Counted from the stretch's first letter, positions 24,913-36,280 are shown. The stretch is DNA of 64,000 nucleotides from Cololabis saira (GCF_033807715.1 NC_084590.1:5013593-5077592), one strand, 5' to 3'. Made by a program: numbers and translations. Notes: generated from the sequence alone by a model not told the origin.

Positions 24913-25566
24913 TTAACCCTCGTACTGTCTTTGGGTCAAAATGACCCAATTCTTCTATCCTCTATCCTTTCCTCCTGCCATGCTCTCTCCTTCCTTCTTC
25001 CTTTCCTCTTTTCCTCCTTTTTTACCCCCCTTTACTCATTCTTCTTCCTACCTCCCTTTCGTCATTCGTTCCTTTATTACCTTCTTTGCTTTTCCTTCCT
25101 TCTTTCCTTATTTTATCCATTCCTTCCTTCTTGGCTCCCTTCTTTCTTTCCTTTTCTCCATTATTTATTTCTTTCATTTCTCCCTTCCTTCCATCTTTTC
25201 TCCCTTCTTTCCTTCCTTCCATCTTTTATCCCTTTCTTACTCCCTTTCCTACTTCCTTCCTTCTTTCCTTCTTTTCTCCTTTCTCCCTTCCTTCCATCTT
25301 TCCTACTTCCTTCCTTCGTTGCTTCTTTTCTTCTTTCCTTCCTTCCATCTTTCCTCCCTTACTCCCTTTCGTAATTCCTTCCTTCTTTCCTTCTTTTCTC
25401 ACTTCCTTCCATTTTTCTCCCTTCTTTCCTTCCTTCCATCTTTTCTCCCTTCCTTACTCCCTTTCCTACTTCCTTCCTTCATTTTTTCTTTTCTCCTTCC
25501 TTCTTTCCTTCCTTCCATCTTTTCTCCCTTCACCCTCCCTTGACCCAAAGACAGCACAAGGGTTAA
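24913..25566. mobile_element. TTAA-bounded element carrying a pyrimidine array, copy 1
   Basis: The left end is TTAACCCTCGTACTGTCTTT then GGGTCAAAATGACCC. The right end is TTGACCCAAAGACAGCACAA then GGGTTAA. The ends are inverted repeats starting CCCT and bounded by TTAA on both sides, as in piggyBac-type MITEs. The interior (about 24955-25540) is a diverged TTCC/TTTC/CTCC tract with no coding capacity. The right end is only 13 bp from the next hAT insertion. Confidence 0.8.
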
Positions 25567-25725
25567 CATGAGTGTTGATTAGGGATGGGAATGGAAAACC
25601 GGTTCTTGTTGAGAACCGGTTCCCAGTGTTTCATTTCCTTGGAATCGTTTGCCGTTTTTGCAAACGATTCCCTTATCGATTCCAGTGGGCGTGAATGACG
25701 TCACATTCACGCCCAGCAGGAAAAC

Positions 25726-25824
25726 ATGGCGACAAACCGGCATAAACGCTCGAAGGTTTGGTTACATTTTACCAAAAAGGATGACGACAGGGCGACTTGT
25801 TCTCCACAGCTGGAGACACCATGA
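25726..25824 (+). pseudogene. N-terminal BED-finger remnant of a hAT transposase
   Basis: An ATG at 25726 opens 32 codons. Residues 9-17 read SKVWLHFTK, followed by a DDDRATC segment ending at the first zinc cysteine (residue 25). The VWxxF...ATC pattern is the start of a BED zinc finger. The expected second cysteine and the HxxxH half are missing because of a stop and an internal deletion. Confidence 0.6.
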
Positions 25825-25994
25825 GTCCAGAAAGATTGCATATCCTTCCAGATATGCTTATTTTTCTGCTAAAGAATAGTTAATTCTTCATAGTTGATGG
25901 TTGCAGAATTGCACAATGCACAGTTCCATTGGACTTGAGTTGATTGTATTTATCACTGGCTGACGTGGTTTTATTTTTGAGTGCTCAGCTCAGA

Positions 25995-26600
25995 TATGGG
26001 TCAATGATGTGACGCCCATATTTTCTAAAAAACAGATTTCTTTTCAATTCAAAAAATGTTTAAATGGATAAAAAAATACCAGATATATGAACTACCTGTC
26101 CCACATATGGACTCACTTTTTACAAAATTTTTGTTGTTGTATTAAGCGTCAAAATGTCATGTGGTGCGACCGTCCGACCAGGACTCTGGTTTGAAAACCT
26201 TTTTGAAATCACTCTAAATGTATTTAAATCAATCTTCTGCCCTATCTGGCATGATTTCTGAAATGTCTTGTAGTGTATAATATTTATACACATTTATATT
26301 TATATTTCCATCATAATATACAAACAAAGTTTAACTGATGTCCATTTTATGAAATATCATGTGGCGCGACCATTAAAAAAAACAACCATTTTTGTATAAC
26401 ACTGAAAACTTGTAAAAAAAAAAAAAAAAGATGTCAAGATGTTAAGGAAATTAATTTATTTTAATATGAATCAGTGTTGCACCATGTGACCTTTTTATGT
26501 GTACACAACATTCTGAATGTTTGAACTACTGCAATAGATATTCTTTTTTTTATTATTTTAAAATTGACCTGTTGAAAATCCTTATTCGTCATTGACCCGT
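25995..26600. mobile_element. TGGGTCAATGAC-type DNA element, copy 3, inverted and nested
   Basis: It starts ATGGGTCAATGATGTGACGC and ends GTCATTGACCCGT, i.e. inverted relative to copy 1. It lies inside the hAT 25580-26765, so it is the younger insertion. The interior matches copy 1 in reverse complement, including the CATGTGGCGCGACC word. Confidence 0.8.
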
Positions 26601-26773
26601 ATCCTTTTAAAAAGGAGAATTTTAATTTCTATATAAAATGAATTTGATGCTAATCGACCTGTTTGTTCTCCTTTTTTCCAAATGAGAATCGATAAAGAAT
26701 CGAATCGTTAAACAGAATTGAAAATAGAATCGGAATTGGAAAAATTTGATCAATTCTCATCCCTAGTGTTGAT

Positions 26774-27084
26774 GGTTTGAACCATATGGACCAACCCACA
26801 TAAACTGTAGGTAGAAGCATTCAGCTTGTTCCTCACCTTCTTTTCCTTGTGTGTGTGTGATGTGTGTGTTTGTGTGTGTTTGTGTGTTTGTGTGTGTGAT
26901 TTGTGTGTTTGTGTGTGTTTGTGTGTGTGATGTGTGTGTGATGTGTGTGTGATGTGGCCCTCTCTGTCTTCACCTTTCCTGACACTTGTGTGGGCCATCA
27001 GTGGCTATGTGAACTGACAGGCCACATCCTGGGGCAGCTGGCAGGAGCTGGCGCACCGCAAAAGAGCAGCACAACCTAATGCAA

Positions 27085-27140
<56 letters not shown>

Positions 27141-27604
27141 CGGGCCATTCCCCAGTCTTAATTTCTAAACACATTTGCTCCAGTTCCTGCTGAGGCGCTG
27201 CAGGGAAGACTGTTGGGGGATTGAGGAGGGGTAGGATGCATGGAGGACTAACTCTTTACACACTATTACCCCTAACACACACAAGGTTATCTACCACCTC
27301 TGACATACGCACCGTTAAGGCTGACGGAGCTGTAGGGATCAGGCCCAAAACAAGCTGGCAGTGCCCACTCCGGCTTCCACACACCCACTGGCACACGAGC
27401 CCTCCGTACATTAGTGGATATCCAAGGACTGGATGTATGAACCATCAGAAACCAGGCTCCGGGGCTAAGGAGGTGGATACCCCTCTGCAAGAAAACGCCT
27501 TAGAAATGGAACCCCCTACACCCACCCCCCATAAAAAGAAAGAAAGAACAGCCACACTGGGTTTCTTGCCCGTCAGATAATGTCTACTGATGAGTGATCT
27601 ACTG
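26774..27604. other. Unique sequence with TG and CA microsatellites
   Basis: A compound TG/TTTG/TGAT repeat occupies 26848-26955 and a (CA)n of about 52 bp lies at 27087-27138. Nothing else is recognised. Confidence 0.6.
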
Positions 27605-27756
27605 TATAGAGGGAATGACCATGACGTCACAGATGCCACTTCACAATGGGTTACGCCCACTGAGTGTCAGAAAGACTGAGTGTCAGAAAGACTGAGTGAC
27701 AGAAAGACTGAGTGGCAGCGTGAACTTTCAGTTTGAGCAACTGGAAAACATCTAAA

Positions 27757-27960
27757 ATGGGAAAGAGCTGTTGTGCGATCAACTGTACTCATAGATTTAG
27801 CAAGAAATCTGAGTTATCGTTTTACAGACTGCTGAAAAATAAGCTTAAGAGAGACAAATGGATCGCTGCAATTCACAGAAACAACTGGATTCCAGACACC
27901 GAAACGTGGATTTGCGGTTCCCATTTTGTATCAGGTAATGTTGGATTTTTGGGTAGCTAA
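27757..27960 (+). CDS. THAP zinc-finger first exon, copy A
   Basis: The ATG at 27757 sits in a good context (A at -3, G at +4). The 67-codon frame begins MGKSCCAINC and holds the C2CH ligands of a THAP domain: C6 or C5 and C10, 42 residues, then C53-G-S-H56. A tryptophan (W35) and FYRL and KWIAAIHR segments also fit THAP. The coding reading probably ends at 27934, where TCAG|GTAATG gives a 5' splice site; beyond it the frame reads seven residues to TAA. The AVPTIF-like end of the domain is absent and would be in a second exon. Alone it is unlikely to bind DNA. Confidence 0.7.
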   Translation: MGKSCCAINCTHRFSKKSELSFYRLLKNKLKRDKWIAAIHRNNWIPDTETWICGSHFVSGNVGFLGS

Positions 27961-28136
27961 CGTTAAACGGTCAAATCATAAAGTTCCGTGTCCTCATCAC
28001 TTTAATTTTGTACAACAAATCCTGCCTTGAAGTCGGACCAAGCGTCAAGACTTTTGTAAGCCTTCAAGCTTTGCTTCGTGTATTTCCCCGGCGTAGAAAT
28101 TAAGTACATATAAATATCAGTAACTGGATTCGTGGT

Positions 28137-28394
28137 CAAATATTAATGTCCATGGACCACTGGTTCTTGGTAACTGTACCAAATATTAATGTCCATGGAC
28201 CACTGGTTCTTGGTAACTGTACCAAATATTAATGTCCATGGACCACTGGTTCTTGGTAACTGTACCAAATATTAATGTCCATGGACCACTGGTTCTTGGT
28301 AACTGTACCAAATATTAATGTCCATGGACCACTGGTTCTTGGTAACTGTACCAAATATTAATGTCCATGGACCACTGATTCTTGGTAACTGTAC
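28137..28394 (+). repeat. 43-bp minisatellite inside THAP element A
   Basis: Six tandem 43-bp units starting CAAATATTAATGTCCATGG, nearly identical, with one T/G variant in the last. Each unit holds the palindrome GTCCATGGAC. There are no spacers, so this is not a CRISPR-like array. Confidence 0.95.
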
Positions 28395-28547
28395 AGGTCA
28401 CTGTCAAGTCCAACTGACTTTAATTTAAGCCGATAATCAGCTGTTATCTCGTCTTCTCCACTAGTTGCAGATGTTTTTGCTGATGTTTTACCACTCAGTA
28501 AGGGGGCGTGGTCCAGTGCGGAAGTGACGTCAATGCAAACCCTCTAT

Positions 28548-29792
28548 TGATAATAACGATGATAAAACCATAAAAAGACATGCTAGTCTGTAAAACGTTG
28601 AAGGAGATGAACTCAGCCACTGACTGCCCTCTAATCTGCAGCAGGGACATGTTTTATCTGCACCTACCACAACAAAATGACTTTATACTGTTGATCAGAT
28701 ATAAATTCTGAATTTGCGTGGATGTTTTAGCCATCATAGGTAATGAGAGCATGCCTGTTTTATTCTTTTCCTTTTTTCATCTATGAGTCATGGTGTTTGA
28801 CATTTCTGAAATAAGAATTTGTAGTTTGTATAACAGCCTTTTATTTATGTATTTATTTATTTTTATTAACCACGGCTTTAAAAAGAGTTCCCATTATCAT
28901 AAACTATATATATATATATTGTATGGATACTGAAATATTCCAGCCACTTTGCAGCCTTGTCACTGATTTGTCATTAGGCAGAAATATAGACTTAACCCAG
29001 GAAAAAACATGTAAACCTCCTCTGTTCTCAAAATTGGCAGTGCTCTTTCAGAGTGTAGGGTACTATTATCTCTAATAGATATTGATCAACAGAAATATCT
29101 TAAAAGCAGAAGCTACATTTTGAGCCCACATGCCAACTGCCGTACTTAACCAGGGTCTTGTGTTTTTTTCTATTCAAAGCAGAATATTTGCTCTGTGACA
29201 CAAGCAGACACCATTCCTTTCCTCCTGATTGCATTTCACGCTCCAGTTTGTATTAATAACCTTTTGGAAACTCAAAAATTAGCCTTCAAATATCACACTG
29301 AATTTGCCAAAATTAGTTTCAAGAAACTCTGCCCTTGTCTTGGGCCCAGTGGGATTTAGATAGGAAGAGGGAGTGAGGGCCAAAGATGAAAGTGTCTGAG
29401 GGGATCTTAGCTAAATCAAAAACAAATCTCCAGGAGCGTCGGGGTTAAACCCTTTGGCCATCGAGGACTTTGAAGTGCTCTGCCATACAGTTAATTGACA
29501 GGGTTGGGATTAGGGAAAGGTGGTAACAATTTAACCCGGGCAGTCAGCGAGCTGAAGGCCAACGCTCGGGCCTATCAGGTGTTTGCAGATGTTGTGTGTG
29601 GTTCAGGAAAAGTGACAGCAAATTCCTGCAGATGAGAAAACTGCTTAACTGACCTATAATGCTTTGTTTGCTCAAGCCCCATTGCAATGTAATTGGCTGG
29701 GAGGGGAAAAAGAAACCAGCTGATAGCAGCGAGGGCAGAGCTAGCTCTCCCTTCTTTGTGTGATATGCCGGTCCAGTGTCAGCGTTTCCATA
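28548..29792. other. Unique sequence, possible conserved non-coding DNA
   Basis: No gene recognised. 29100-29750 is repeat-free and of balanced composition, with words such as TTAATTGACAGGGTTGGG and GCAATGTAATTGGCTGGG. It looks like a conserved non-coding block but cannot be tested from this sequence alone. Confidence 0.3.
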
Positions 29793-29864
29793 GAGATCCT
29801 GATCACTTTTAATGTCTTTTGTAAAACTACAGCTTCAATGAAGAAATGTCGTCATGTGAAACTG
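29793..29864 (+). repeat. ~72-bp direct duplication flanking a TTAA element, left copy
   Basis: GAGATCCTGATCACTTTTAA through CATGTGAAACTG recurs at 30310-30383 with a few changes. The TTAA element lies between the copies. Weaker matching sequence (CCATAGAG before, ATCTTTATTTT after) extends the duplication to about 110 bp. Confidence 0.9.
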
Positions 29865-29867
29865 TGT

Positions 29868-30283
29868 TTAACCCTTGTACTGTCTTTGGGTCAAAATGAC
29901 CCAATTCTTCTATCCTTCTTTCCTCATGGTCTCTCCTTCCTTTCCTATTTTCCTCCTTTTTTAACCTCCTTTACTCCTTTTTCTTCCTACTTCCCTTTCG
30001 TCATTCGTTCCTTTATTACCTTCTTTGCTTTTCCTTCCTTCCTTCCTTATTTTCTCCATTCCTTCCTTCTTCCCTCCCTTCTTTTGATCTTTTCTCCCTT
30101 CTTTCCTCCCTTCCATCTTTTCTTCCTTCTTTCCTCCCTTCCATCTTTTTTCCCTTGCTTACTCCCTTTCCTACTTCCTTCCTTCTTTTCTCCTTTCTCC
30201 CTTCCTTCCATCTTTTCTCCCTTCCTTCATTCCTTCTTTCCTCCCTTCACCCTCCCTTGACCCAAAGACAGCACAAGGGTTAA
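29868..30283. mobile_element. TTAA-bounded element carrying a pyrimidine array, copy 2
   Basis: Left end TTAACCCTTGTACTGTCTTT then GGGTCAAAATGACCC; right end TTGACCCAAAGACAGCACAA then GGGTTAA. Both termini are intact and start at TTAA. The interior (about 29910-30255) is a TTCC/CTCC pyrimidine tract. Confidence 0.85.
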
Positions 30284-30309
30284 ATCTTTATTTTCCATAG
30301 AGTTCCTGA

Positions 30310-30383
30310 GAGATCCTGATCACTTTTAATGTCTTTTGTAAAACTACAGCTTCAATGAAGAAATATTGTATCATGTGAAACTG
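30310..30383 (+). repeat. ~74-bp direct duplication flanking a TTAA element, right copy
   Basis: See 29793-29864. The right copy differs mainly by a small change at GAAATATTGTATCATG. Confidence 0.9.
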
Positions 30384-31622
30384 ATTTTCAATCTTTATTT
30401 TCGTCAAGCATCACTTTCCTGCCTCTCAACTTTCTATTTAATTACATGGACATGTCAAGAGCAGGCCACCATATCATTTAGTTTACGAGTGACTTAAAGA
30501 GGAACGGGGAAAAGGCATACCTTAAGTAAAGGATGACGGATTTTATTTGAAGTAGAATAATGCCCTATTTACACAGGACTAGTATCAGATCATCATTAAT
30601 CTAAGGCCAGTACGCCATGTTTGTGATTTGTATAGTAGAAAATACACCACAAATTACCAGCCTTATTTTAGCAAACACAGAGGTCATGAGATCATTTTTA
30701 TGCAATGTGAAATGTGAACCATGTGAATGCAAATTTCAGTCATTTATTGATTTGTGGTTAAGTGCCTTTTGTGAAACATGTCTTCTAGTTGCCCTTTTTT
30801 TCTTCTTTCACAGTGTAGTTATCACTGCTGTGGTAGATATGGCAATATTAGTCAATGTTCACCCCATACAGACAGGTGATATACAATTTTGATGGATACA
30901 AATCAAGACAATAGTCAGCTTTAAGCTTATGGAGACCGTTTAGAAGGTTAAAGCCAGCAGAGGAGCGACAATAAGAAGGATGACGTGTAGCAGAATGCTT
31001 TCATCAAGCCCTGGTCTGACAGCACAAAGCCTTTTAAATAATAAAACTCTGGTTTCATTTACTGTTCTGTTTACTCGTACCATGGCAACTTAAGCACATA
31101 ATATCATTTTCAGGATTTGTCAACCGTCAAAATGTGAAAATGTCACTTAAAACCAACTGTAATGTCTGTGATCAGATGCTTCCAATTCAATATCTCTCCA
31201 CAACTGTGCTCTAACCACGGGTTCATATCATGACTTTAAGTTTTATTTAGATGTTGAACAAAACACAAGGTCTTGACAACCCATCCAGGACTTAATGGAT
31301 GTAAATTATAGTAAACAGCTGACTTTGCTTATTGTGTGTGAATGTGCTGAAAACAAAACCCATGTCGGGGTGTAATTTTGGAATAACTGCAGGTCCACAT
31401 GTAATGTCCTTTTTCAGTACGGCATAAGCTGCTATAATTTTAAGATGCACTCCTCGGGTACGTGGTGAATGAAAAACAAACCAATGACATCATGTAGGTG
31501 TGAGGCTGAGAACACGTAGTGATCAGTTCAGACTGTGGTTTCCTTCCTCTTTGCTCACTTTCTGACTGCGCTTTAGCCAAATAATGTCTGCAGACTCACC
31601 TATCAGGACACATACATACACA
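30384..31622. other. Unique sequence
   Basis: No exon or repeat recognised. A 91-codon open frame at 30617-30892 has no known domain and is not called. Confidence 0.4.
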
Positions 31623-31850
31623 CATTCTTGGCTGGGTCGAAAGGCGAAGCTCTCAATTTACCGGTCAATCTACGCCCCTACCCTCACCTATGGTCATGAA
31701 CTTTGGGGAGTGACCGAAAGGACAAGATCTTGGATACAAGCGGCCGAGATGAGTTTCCTCCACAGGGTGGCTGGACGCTCCCTTAGAGATAAGAGGGGAA
31801 TCCCGTCCTATATAAGAGAGAAGTCGCTTAGACTTGGCAGAACAAGCACA
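31623..31850 (+). mobile_element. Rex3 (RTE) retrotransposon fragment, plus strand
   Basis: The plus-strand reading gives GRKAKLSIYRSIYAPTLTYG and HELWGVTERTRSWIQAAEMS, the region just after the reverse-transcriptase domain in Rex3-type RTE elements. It ends around IREKSLR. It is truncated at both ends and converges on a second fragment of opposite strand at 32000-33290; both contain the KLSIYRS segment. Confidence 0.7.
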
Positions 31851-31999
31851 GATTTCATTAGAGAGTGATTAGTCGTTTTAGGTGAGCGTCTGAGCGAGTT
31901 TCTGGTTTGGTTTCGGGCACTTGATTACCTTTGTTAGTTTGATTCTCTGCCGTTCGCAGCTCTCTCTGCCTAACACTTGAGGTCGTTGGCGCGGGCCAC

Positions 32000-33290
32000 A
32001 ACCACGGGTGGGAGTGTACATTGACCGGTAAATCGAGAGCTTCACCTTTCGACTCACGTCCTTCTTCACTACGACGGTCCGGTGCACCGACCGCATAACT
32101 GTGGATGTTGCACCGATCTGTCAATCAACCAGTGTGTTTCACTCTATCTTTCATAACTCATGAACAAGACCTTGAGATACTTAAACTCCTACACTTGAGG
32201 GAGGACCTCTCCACTTACCCAGAGAGGGCACACCACCGTTTTCCGGTCGAAAACCATGGCATCCATATGCAAAAAGCAAGATGAAATCCTGTGGTTCCCA
32301 AACCAGATCCCCTCCGGCCCCTGGCTGCGCCTAGAAATCCTGTCCATAAAAATTATGAACAGGACCGGTGACAAAGGGCAGCCCTGCCGGAGTCCAACAT
32401 GGACCGGGAACAAGTCTGACTTAATGCCGGCAATGAGAACCAAACTCCTGCTCCGATCATACAGAGACTGGACAGCCCTTAACAGAGGGCCCCGGACTCC
32501 ATACTCACTGAGCACCCCACAGAATGGCACGAGGGACACAGTCAAATGCCTTCTCCAGATCCACAAAGCACATGTAGACTGGTTGGGCAAATTCCCATGA
32601 ACCCTCGAGCACCCTGCGGAGGGTATAGAGCTGGTCTAGTGTTCCACGACCGGGACGAAAACCGCATTGTTCCTCCTGAATCCGAGGTTCGACTATCGGC
32701 CGTAATCTCCTCTCCAGTACCCTGGCGTAGACTTTCCCGGGGAGGCTGAGAAGTGTGATCCCCCTGTAGTTGGAACACACTCTCCGGTCCCCCTTTTTAA
32801 ACAGAGGGACCACCACCCCGGTTTGCCACTCCAGCGGTACTGTCCCCTTCCTCCATGCAATGTCGCAGAGGCGTGTCAACCAAGACAGCCCTACGACATC
32901 CAGAGACTTGAGGTACTCAGGGCGAATCTCATCCACCCCCGGTGCCACTGAGGAGCTTACGAACTACCTCAGTGACCTTGGCTTGGGTGATGGATGAGCA
33001 CGCCCCAGAGTCCCCACTCTCTGCTTCTTCAGTGGAAGGCATGTCAGTCGGGTTGAGGAGATCCTCGAAGTATTCCTTCCACCGTCTGACGACCTCCCCA
33101 GTCGAGGTCAACAGCTCCCCACCCGCACCGTAAACGGTGCCGGCAGAGTACTGCTTCCCCCTTCTGAGGCGCCGAATGGTTTGCCAGAATTTCTTTGAGA
33201 CCAACCGAAAGTCTTTCTCCATGGCCTCAAGTTTTGCCTCCAGGACCGCCGGGGCTGCGGCTTGCTTTGCCTGCCGGTACCCGCTAGTAG
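32000..33290 (-). mobile_element. Rex3 (RTE) reverse-transcriptase pseudogene, minus strand
   Basis: Read on the minus strand from about 33290: a VSKKFWQTIRRLRRGK lead, then GVDEIRPEYLKSL, FKKGDRRVCSNYRGITLLS, EEQCGFRPGRGTLDQLYTL and VGLRQGCPLSPVLFIIFMD, all RT-domain blocks in order. The plus-strand sites at 32366-32386 and 32809-32828 match the standard Rex3 primer sites as I remember them (the second with one mismatch). There are frameshifts near 32940 and 32525 and a stop near 32188. The catalytic ADD segment is deleted: HRISS runs straight into AMVFDRK. So the enzyme is dead. The 5' part, including the endonuclease, is missing. Confidence 0.9.
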
Positions 33291-34663
33291 CAGTAGTAGT
33301 AGTACTGGTAGTAGTAGTAATAGTGGTAGTAGTTGTATAAACACAGCAAACACATAGTTGTTTTCTTTTTTTTCCCTTTAACCTTAAGATGTGGCATCTG
33401 GATTTCTTAAAAATTGGCAGCATTATAATGAGTTTGACCAAACTGGTTGTAATGACTTGGATTATACTCATATAATCAAAATTGTATTCAATGGGATTAT
33501 AATTTGATAATAATTAGATTGAACTCGCCTACAGCGTTATAATTTTGACCAAACTGGACTTGTTTTAAACTTGTTTATTTTCCTCATAAGCTGCCTCAAA
33601 TGACATATGTTGTGAATTTGTTACGAATTGGTGCTGTGTACATTAAATAAAAAGAAGTGAATGAAATGCTTTTTATTTACGTTTTGAAATGAATCCAGGA
33701 AGCTCATGGTGTGATGAATTACTGTAGATATGCTGTGTAGTAGTTCATATGTGCACAACACTTCCATACTTTCATAGCTGAGTGTTCAGGAGAAACGGTT
33801 CCCTGGTTAGAACTCCAGTCTGACTTTGCTTTCACTCTAATGGATTTCCATAAGTGCTATAGATCTCCCTCACTCATCACTGGAGGCCAACATTTCTTGA
33901 TAATTCTTGACAACACCTTGACAGCAGCATTATTCCCGCCCATGCCTCTGATCGCGCTAAAGTCATCTCATGGTGCGTAGTTAACTGCTTTATCCTCTGA
34001 AAAACTGCTCTTAACACTTAAATGAAATGGAAGATCAAATCTGGAGCAACCTGTGTCAGGAAACGTACACATTCACTGTGTGTCTGCCTCACCATTAATT
34101 CAGTAAGGCAGAAGTTGGCTTTTAGTACAAATCACTACGTAACAATTTCATTCACTTCAAGAACATGGGCAATTTCTTTAATCAGTTTGCAGGTATCCTT
34201 GAATCCTACTGTGAGCATCACCTTTTTGAAAATGCAAACTCTCTCCCTGCAGTAATATTGTGCCTTCCTTCCATCTGTGTCTCTCCATTCCTGTTCATCC
34301 ACATGGCAGCCGATGTCTTTTTCATTCAGTTTTATATTTGAGATTTTGCTGGTGCGGATCCCAAATGTCATTTGAGTTCTCTGTTGATCTTTTTTTTGAG
34401 ACGTAGAAAAACGTCTCAACTGACTTACAGCTGAGTTTGCATTGAAGAATAATGTGAAGCCTGTTTGCTCAGTCGCTTGTCTGCAAGACATGTGTGCTCG
34501 TGTGTTACCACCTCAGCACTGCATGCCAAAACACTGCATTTTGATGATACAATATGTCTTTAGTTTCTTTGAAATAGATGTCCGTGTATTTATTTCTTAA
34601 TAATTGCACATTCATTTTTTTTATTGCTTTGCACCGTGTCACAGCAAATGTTCACTAACATTA
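33291..34663. other. Unique sequence
   Basis: A short (TAG)n-type repeat at 33293-33340 adjoins the Rex3 5' truncation point. A 118-codon minus-strand open frame at 34135-34491 starts with ATG but shows no domain I recognise and no splice context. Confidence 0.4.
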
Positions 34664-34974
34664 TACAGGACTGTCTCAGAAAATTAGAATATTGTGATTT
34701 TCTGTAATGCAATTACAAAAACAAAAATGTCATCCATTCTGGATTCATTACAAATCAACTGAAATATTGCAAGCCTTTTATTATTTTAATATTTGCTGAT
34801 CATGGCTTACAGCTTAAGAAAACTCAAATATCCTATCTCAAAAAATTACAATATTCTGGGAATCTTAATCTTAAACTGTAAACCATAATCAGCAATATTA
34901 CATATTTTTTTAATTGCATTACAGAAAATAAAGAACTTTATCACAATATTCTAATTTTCTGAGACAGTCCTGTA
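34664..34974. mobile_element. Palindromic TA-flanked MITE, internally deleted
   Basis: Both termini are present (TACAGGACTGTCTCAG and CTGAGACAGTCCTGTA). Relative to the full copies, about 60 bp is missing from the right arm between CAGCAATATTA and TTTTTAATTGC, so the palindrome is asymmetric. Confidence 0.85.
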
Positions 34975-35660
34975 TGTGTCTGAGAAAGCTTAAATGAGCA
35001 AGATGTATTATTTGAATACATTTGCCAAGAGGCTTCTCTTTCACGAATCACTTTTGTGTTACATTTACTTTCTTTTCTTTCATTGGACCGGTATGTTGTG
35101 TATCATCTAGTCAAAATGGGGATGTAAATCTTTCCCTGATGAGATGATTGACACATAACATTTAATGGTGATACATTTTGAAACAGAACAATTTAATTTA
35201 AAACATGGACTTGATGATATTTGTTTGATTTCATTCTTTATTTCTATGGACAAGCCTGTCCCACGGTCTTTTGTGAAATATCAGTATTTGTTCCAGCGGG
35301 GTTATTATAGAGATCCAGTATTGTATCATCATGTAGAAACACACCTTGGTGTTTTGCTCTGATGGTGACGTGGAAATCTTGCATTGAGTTTACTCAGGAG
35401 CGAAAAAGTAATACAGTCTCTGTCTTTATATTGGCTTCCTATTTGGATTGGTCATTTTTTTACACCGCTGCTATTTACCACTCCGCACTCTCCTCTTCCC
35501 ACTCAATTATAAAAACTCCTGATATTAGTATTTAACTTTCATCATTTGCATACGTTATGTGTTGTCAATCATTCATGGGATTAATGGAAGTCAGGCTAAG
35601 TTTTGTATCAGGCCTCTGAGTCTCAGGTTGGACTGGGAGGTGATGTAGACGGCAGCAGAC
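34975..35660. other. Unique sequence
   Basis: No gene or repeat recognised. Confidence 0.45.
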
Positions 35661-36280
35661 TGTGTTTCCATGCATCAATAACCCTTTTAAAACCCGAATA
35701 TTGGCAATAACCCGAATTTTCACGGCCATGTAAACACCAATAACCCCTTTGAATAACCCCAATTTGCTCATATTGGGGTTTTTAAAAACCCCAATATGAG
35801 CCCTGGGTTACTCCTTTTAAAACCTGAATATTGGGTCATGTAAACACCAAACGGAATATTCCCATCAAACGGAACAGGAATTTGTTTTCTGCACATGCTC
35901 TGTTCACAAGGAATCCTGGTCTTTTGAGTCCAGGAAGTTCTTCTAAACACGGAGAAACACAAGACCAGGAGGAGACTAATCACTTCATAAATGTAATGAA
36001 GGATATGAACATTTCTGCATTTGTAGACGGTAGAAAGTACCGGGATAGAAGATTTACAAGAAGGTGAGAGAAAAGTTGCGCGAAGCAGCATTTGTTTTGA
36101 ATTTGGATACAGGAAGAAGAAGCAGAAATGACGGGAATTGCGTCATCACGTTCTCCGTGCATCGCTGGTTTGATCCAGATATCCTGAATGATTAATTACC
36201 ATGTAAACGGAATATTCCCAATGTTTCAGTAACCGGAATATTAGCAATAACCTGAACTTTGACTGCATGTAAACAAAGTC
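35661..36280. mobile_element. CTACGTTTACATG-type non-autonomous DNA transposon, copy 2, inverted
   Basis: This is the inverted counterpart of 3920-4512, ending in GACTGCATGTAAACAAAGTC. Internal words GGAATATTCCCATC and CCAGGAAGTTCTTCT match copy 1. It retains a segment (GAAGAAGAAGCAGAAATGAC) that copy 1 has lost. Confidence 0.8.
35945..36067 (+). pseudogene. Transposon-borne Myb/SANT-like exon fragment, copy 2
   Basis: The plus-strand frame reads QEETNHFINVMKDMN and then DGRKYRD, as in 4104-4226 with at most a few changes, and reaches AAG|GTGAGAG at 36061-36070, a consensus 5' splice site. The stop TGA at 36065 lies in the presumed intron. Keeping both frame and donor in two copies suggests that the parent element expressed this exon. 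Confidence 0.5.

Larger units (their letters stand above)
25580..26765. mobile_element. hAT element with BED remnant and nested insertion
   Basis: The element runs from TAGGGATGGGAATGG to AATTCTCATCCCTA and is flanked by the exact 8-bp TSD GTGTTGAT (25572-25579 and 26766-26773). Subterminal ATCGATTCC and GAATCGATAAAG words are typical of a fish hAT group. It keeps a short BED-like coding start (25726-25824) and has been entered by another element at 25995-26600. It is a deletion derivative, not autonomous. Confidence 0.85.
27605..28547 (+). mobile_element. THAP-exon non-autonomous DNA transposon, copy A
   Basis: Ends are TATAGAGGGAATGACCATG (left) and GTCAATGCAAACCCTCTA (right), inverted repeats of about 22 bp with GAGGG termini next to TA on both sides. 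TGACGTCA is present in both ends. In order it holds four 16-bp CTGAGTGTCAGAAAGA units, a THAP exon (27757), an AG|GTAATG splice donor (27935), about 180 bp of intron-like sequence, six 43-bp units (28137-28394) and a spacer to the right end. No transposase is present. THAP plus TA target would suit an ISL2EU-like source; P or Kolobok origin is possible. Confidence 0.85.

Noticed and set aside
28137..28394. Regular direct repeats that might be taken for a CRISPR array
   Set aside because: Units are head-to-tail with no spacers and lie inside a eukaryotic DNA transposon.
30617..30892. 91-codon open frame with a hydrophobic stretch
   Set aside because: No signal peptide logic, domain or splice evidence; AT-rich sequence easily gives such a frame.
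34135..34491. 118-codon minus-strand open frame starting with ATG
   Set aside because: I recognise no domain, and there is no splice or promoter evidence. Worth a protein search, but not called.
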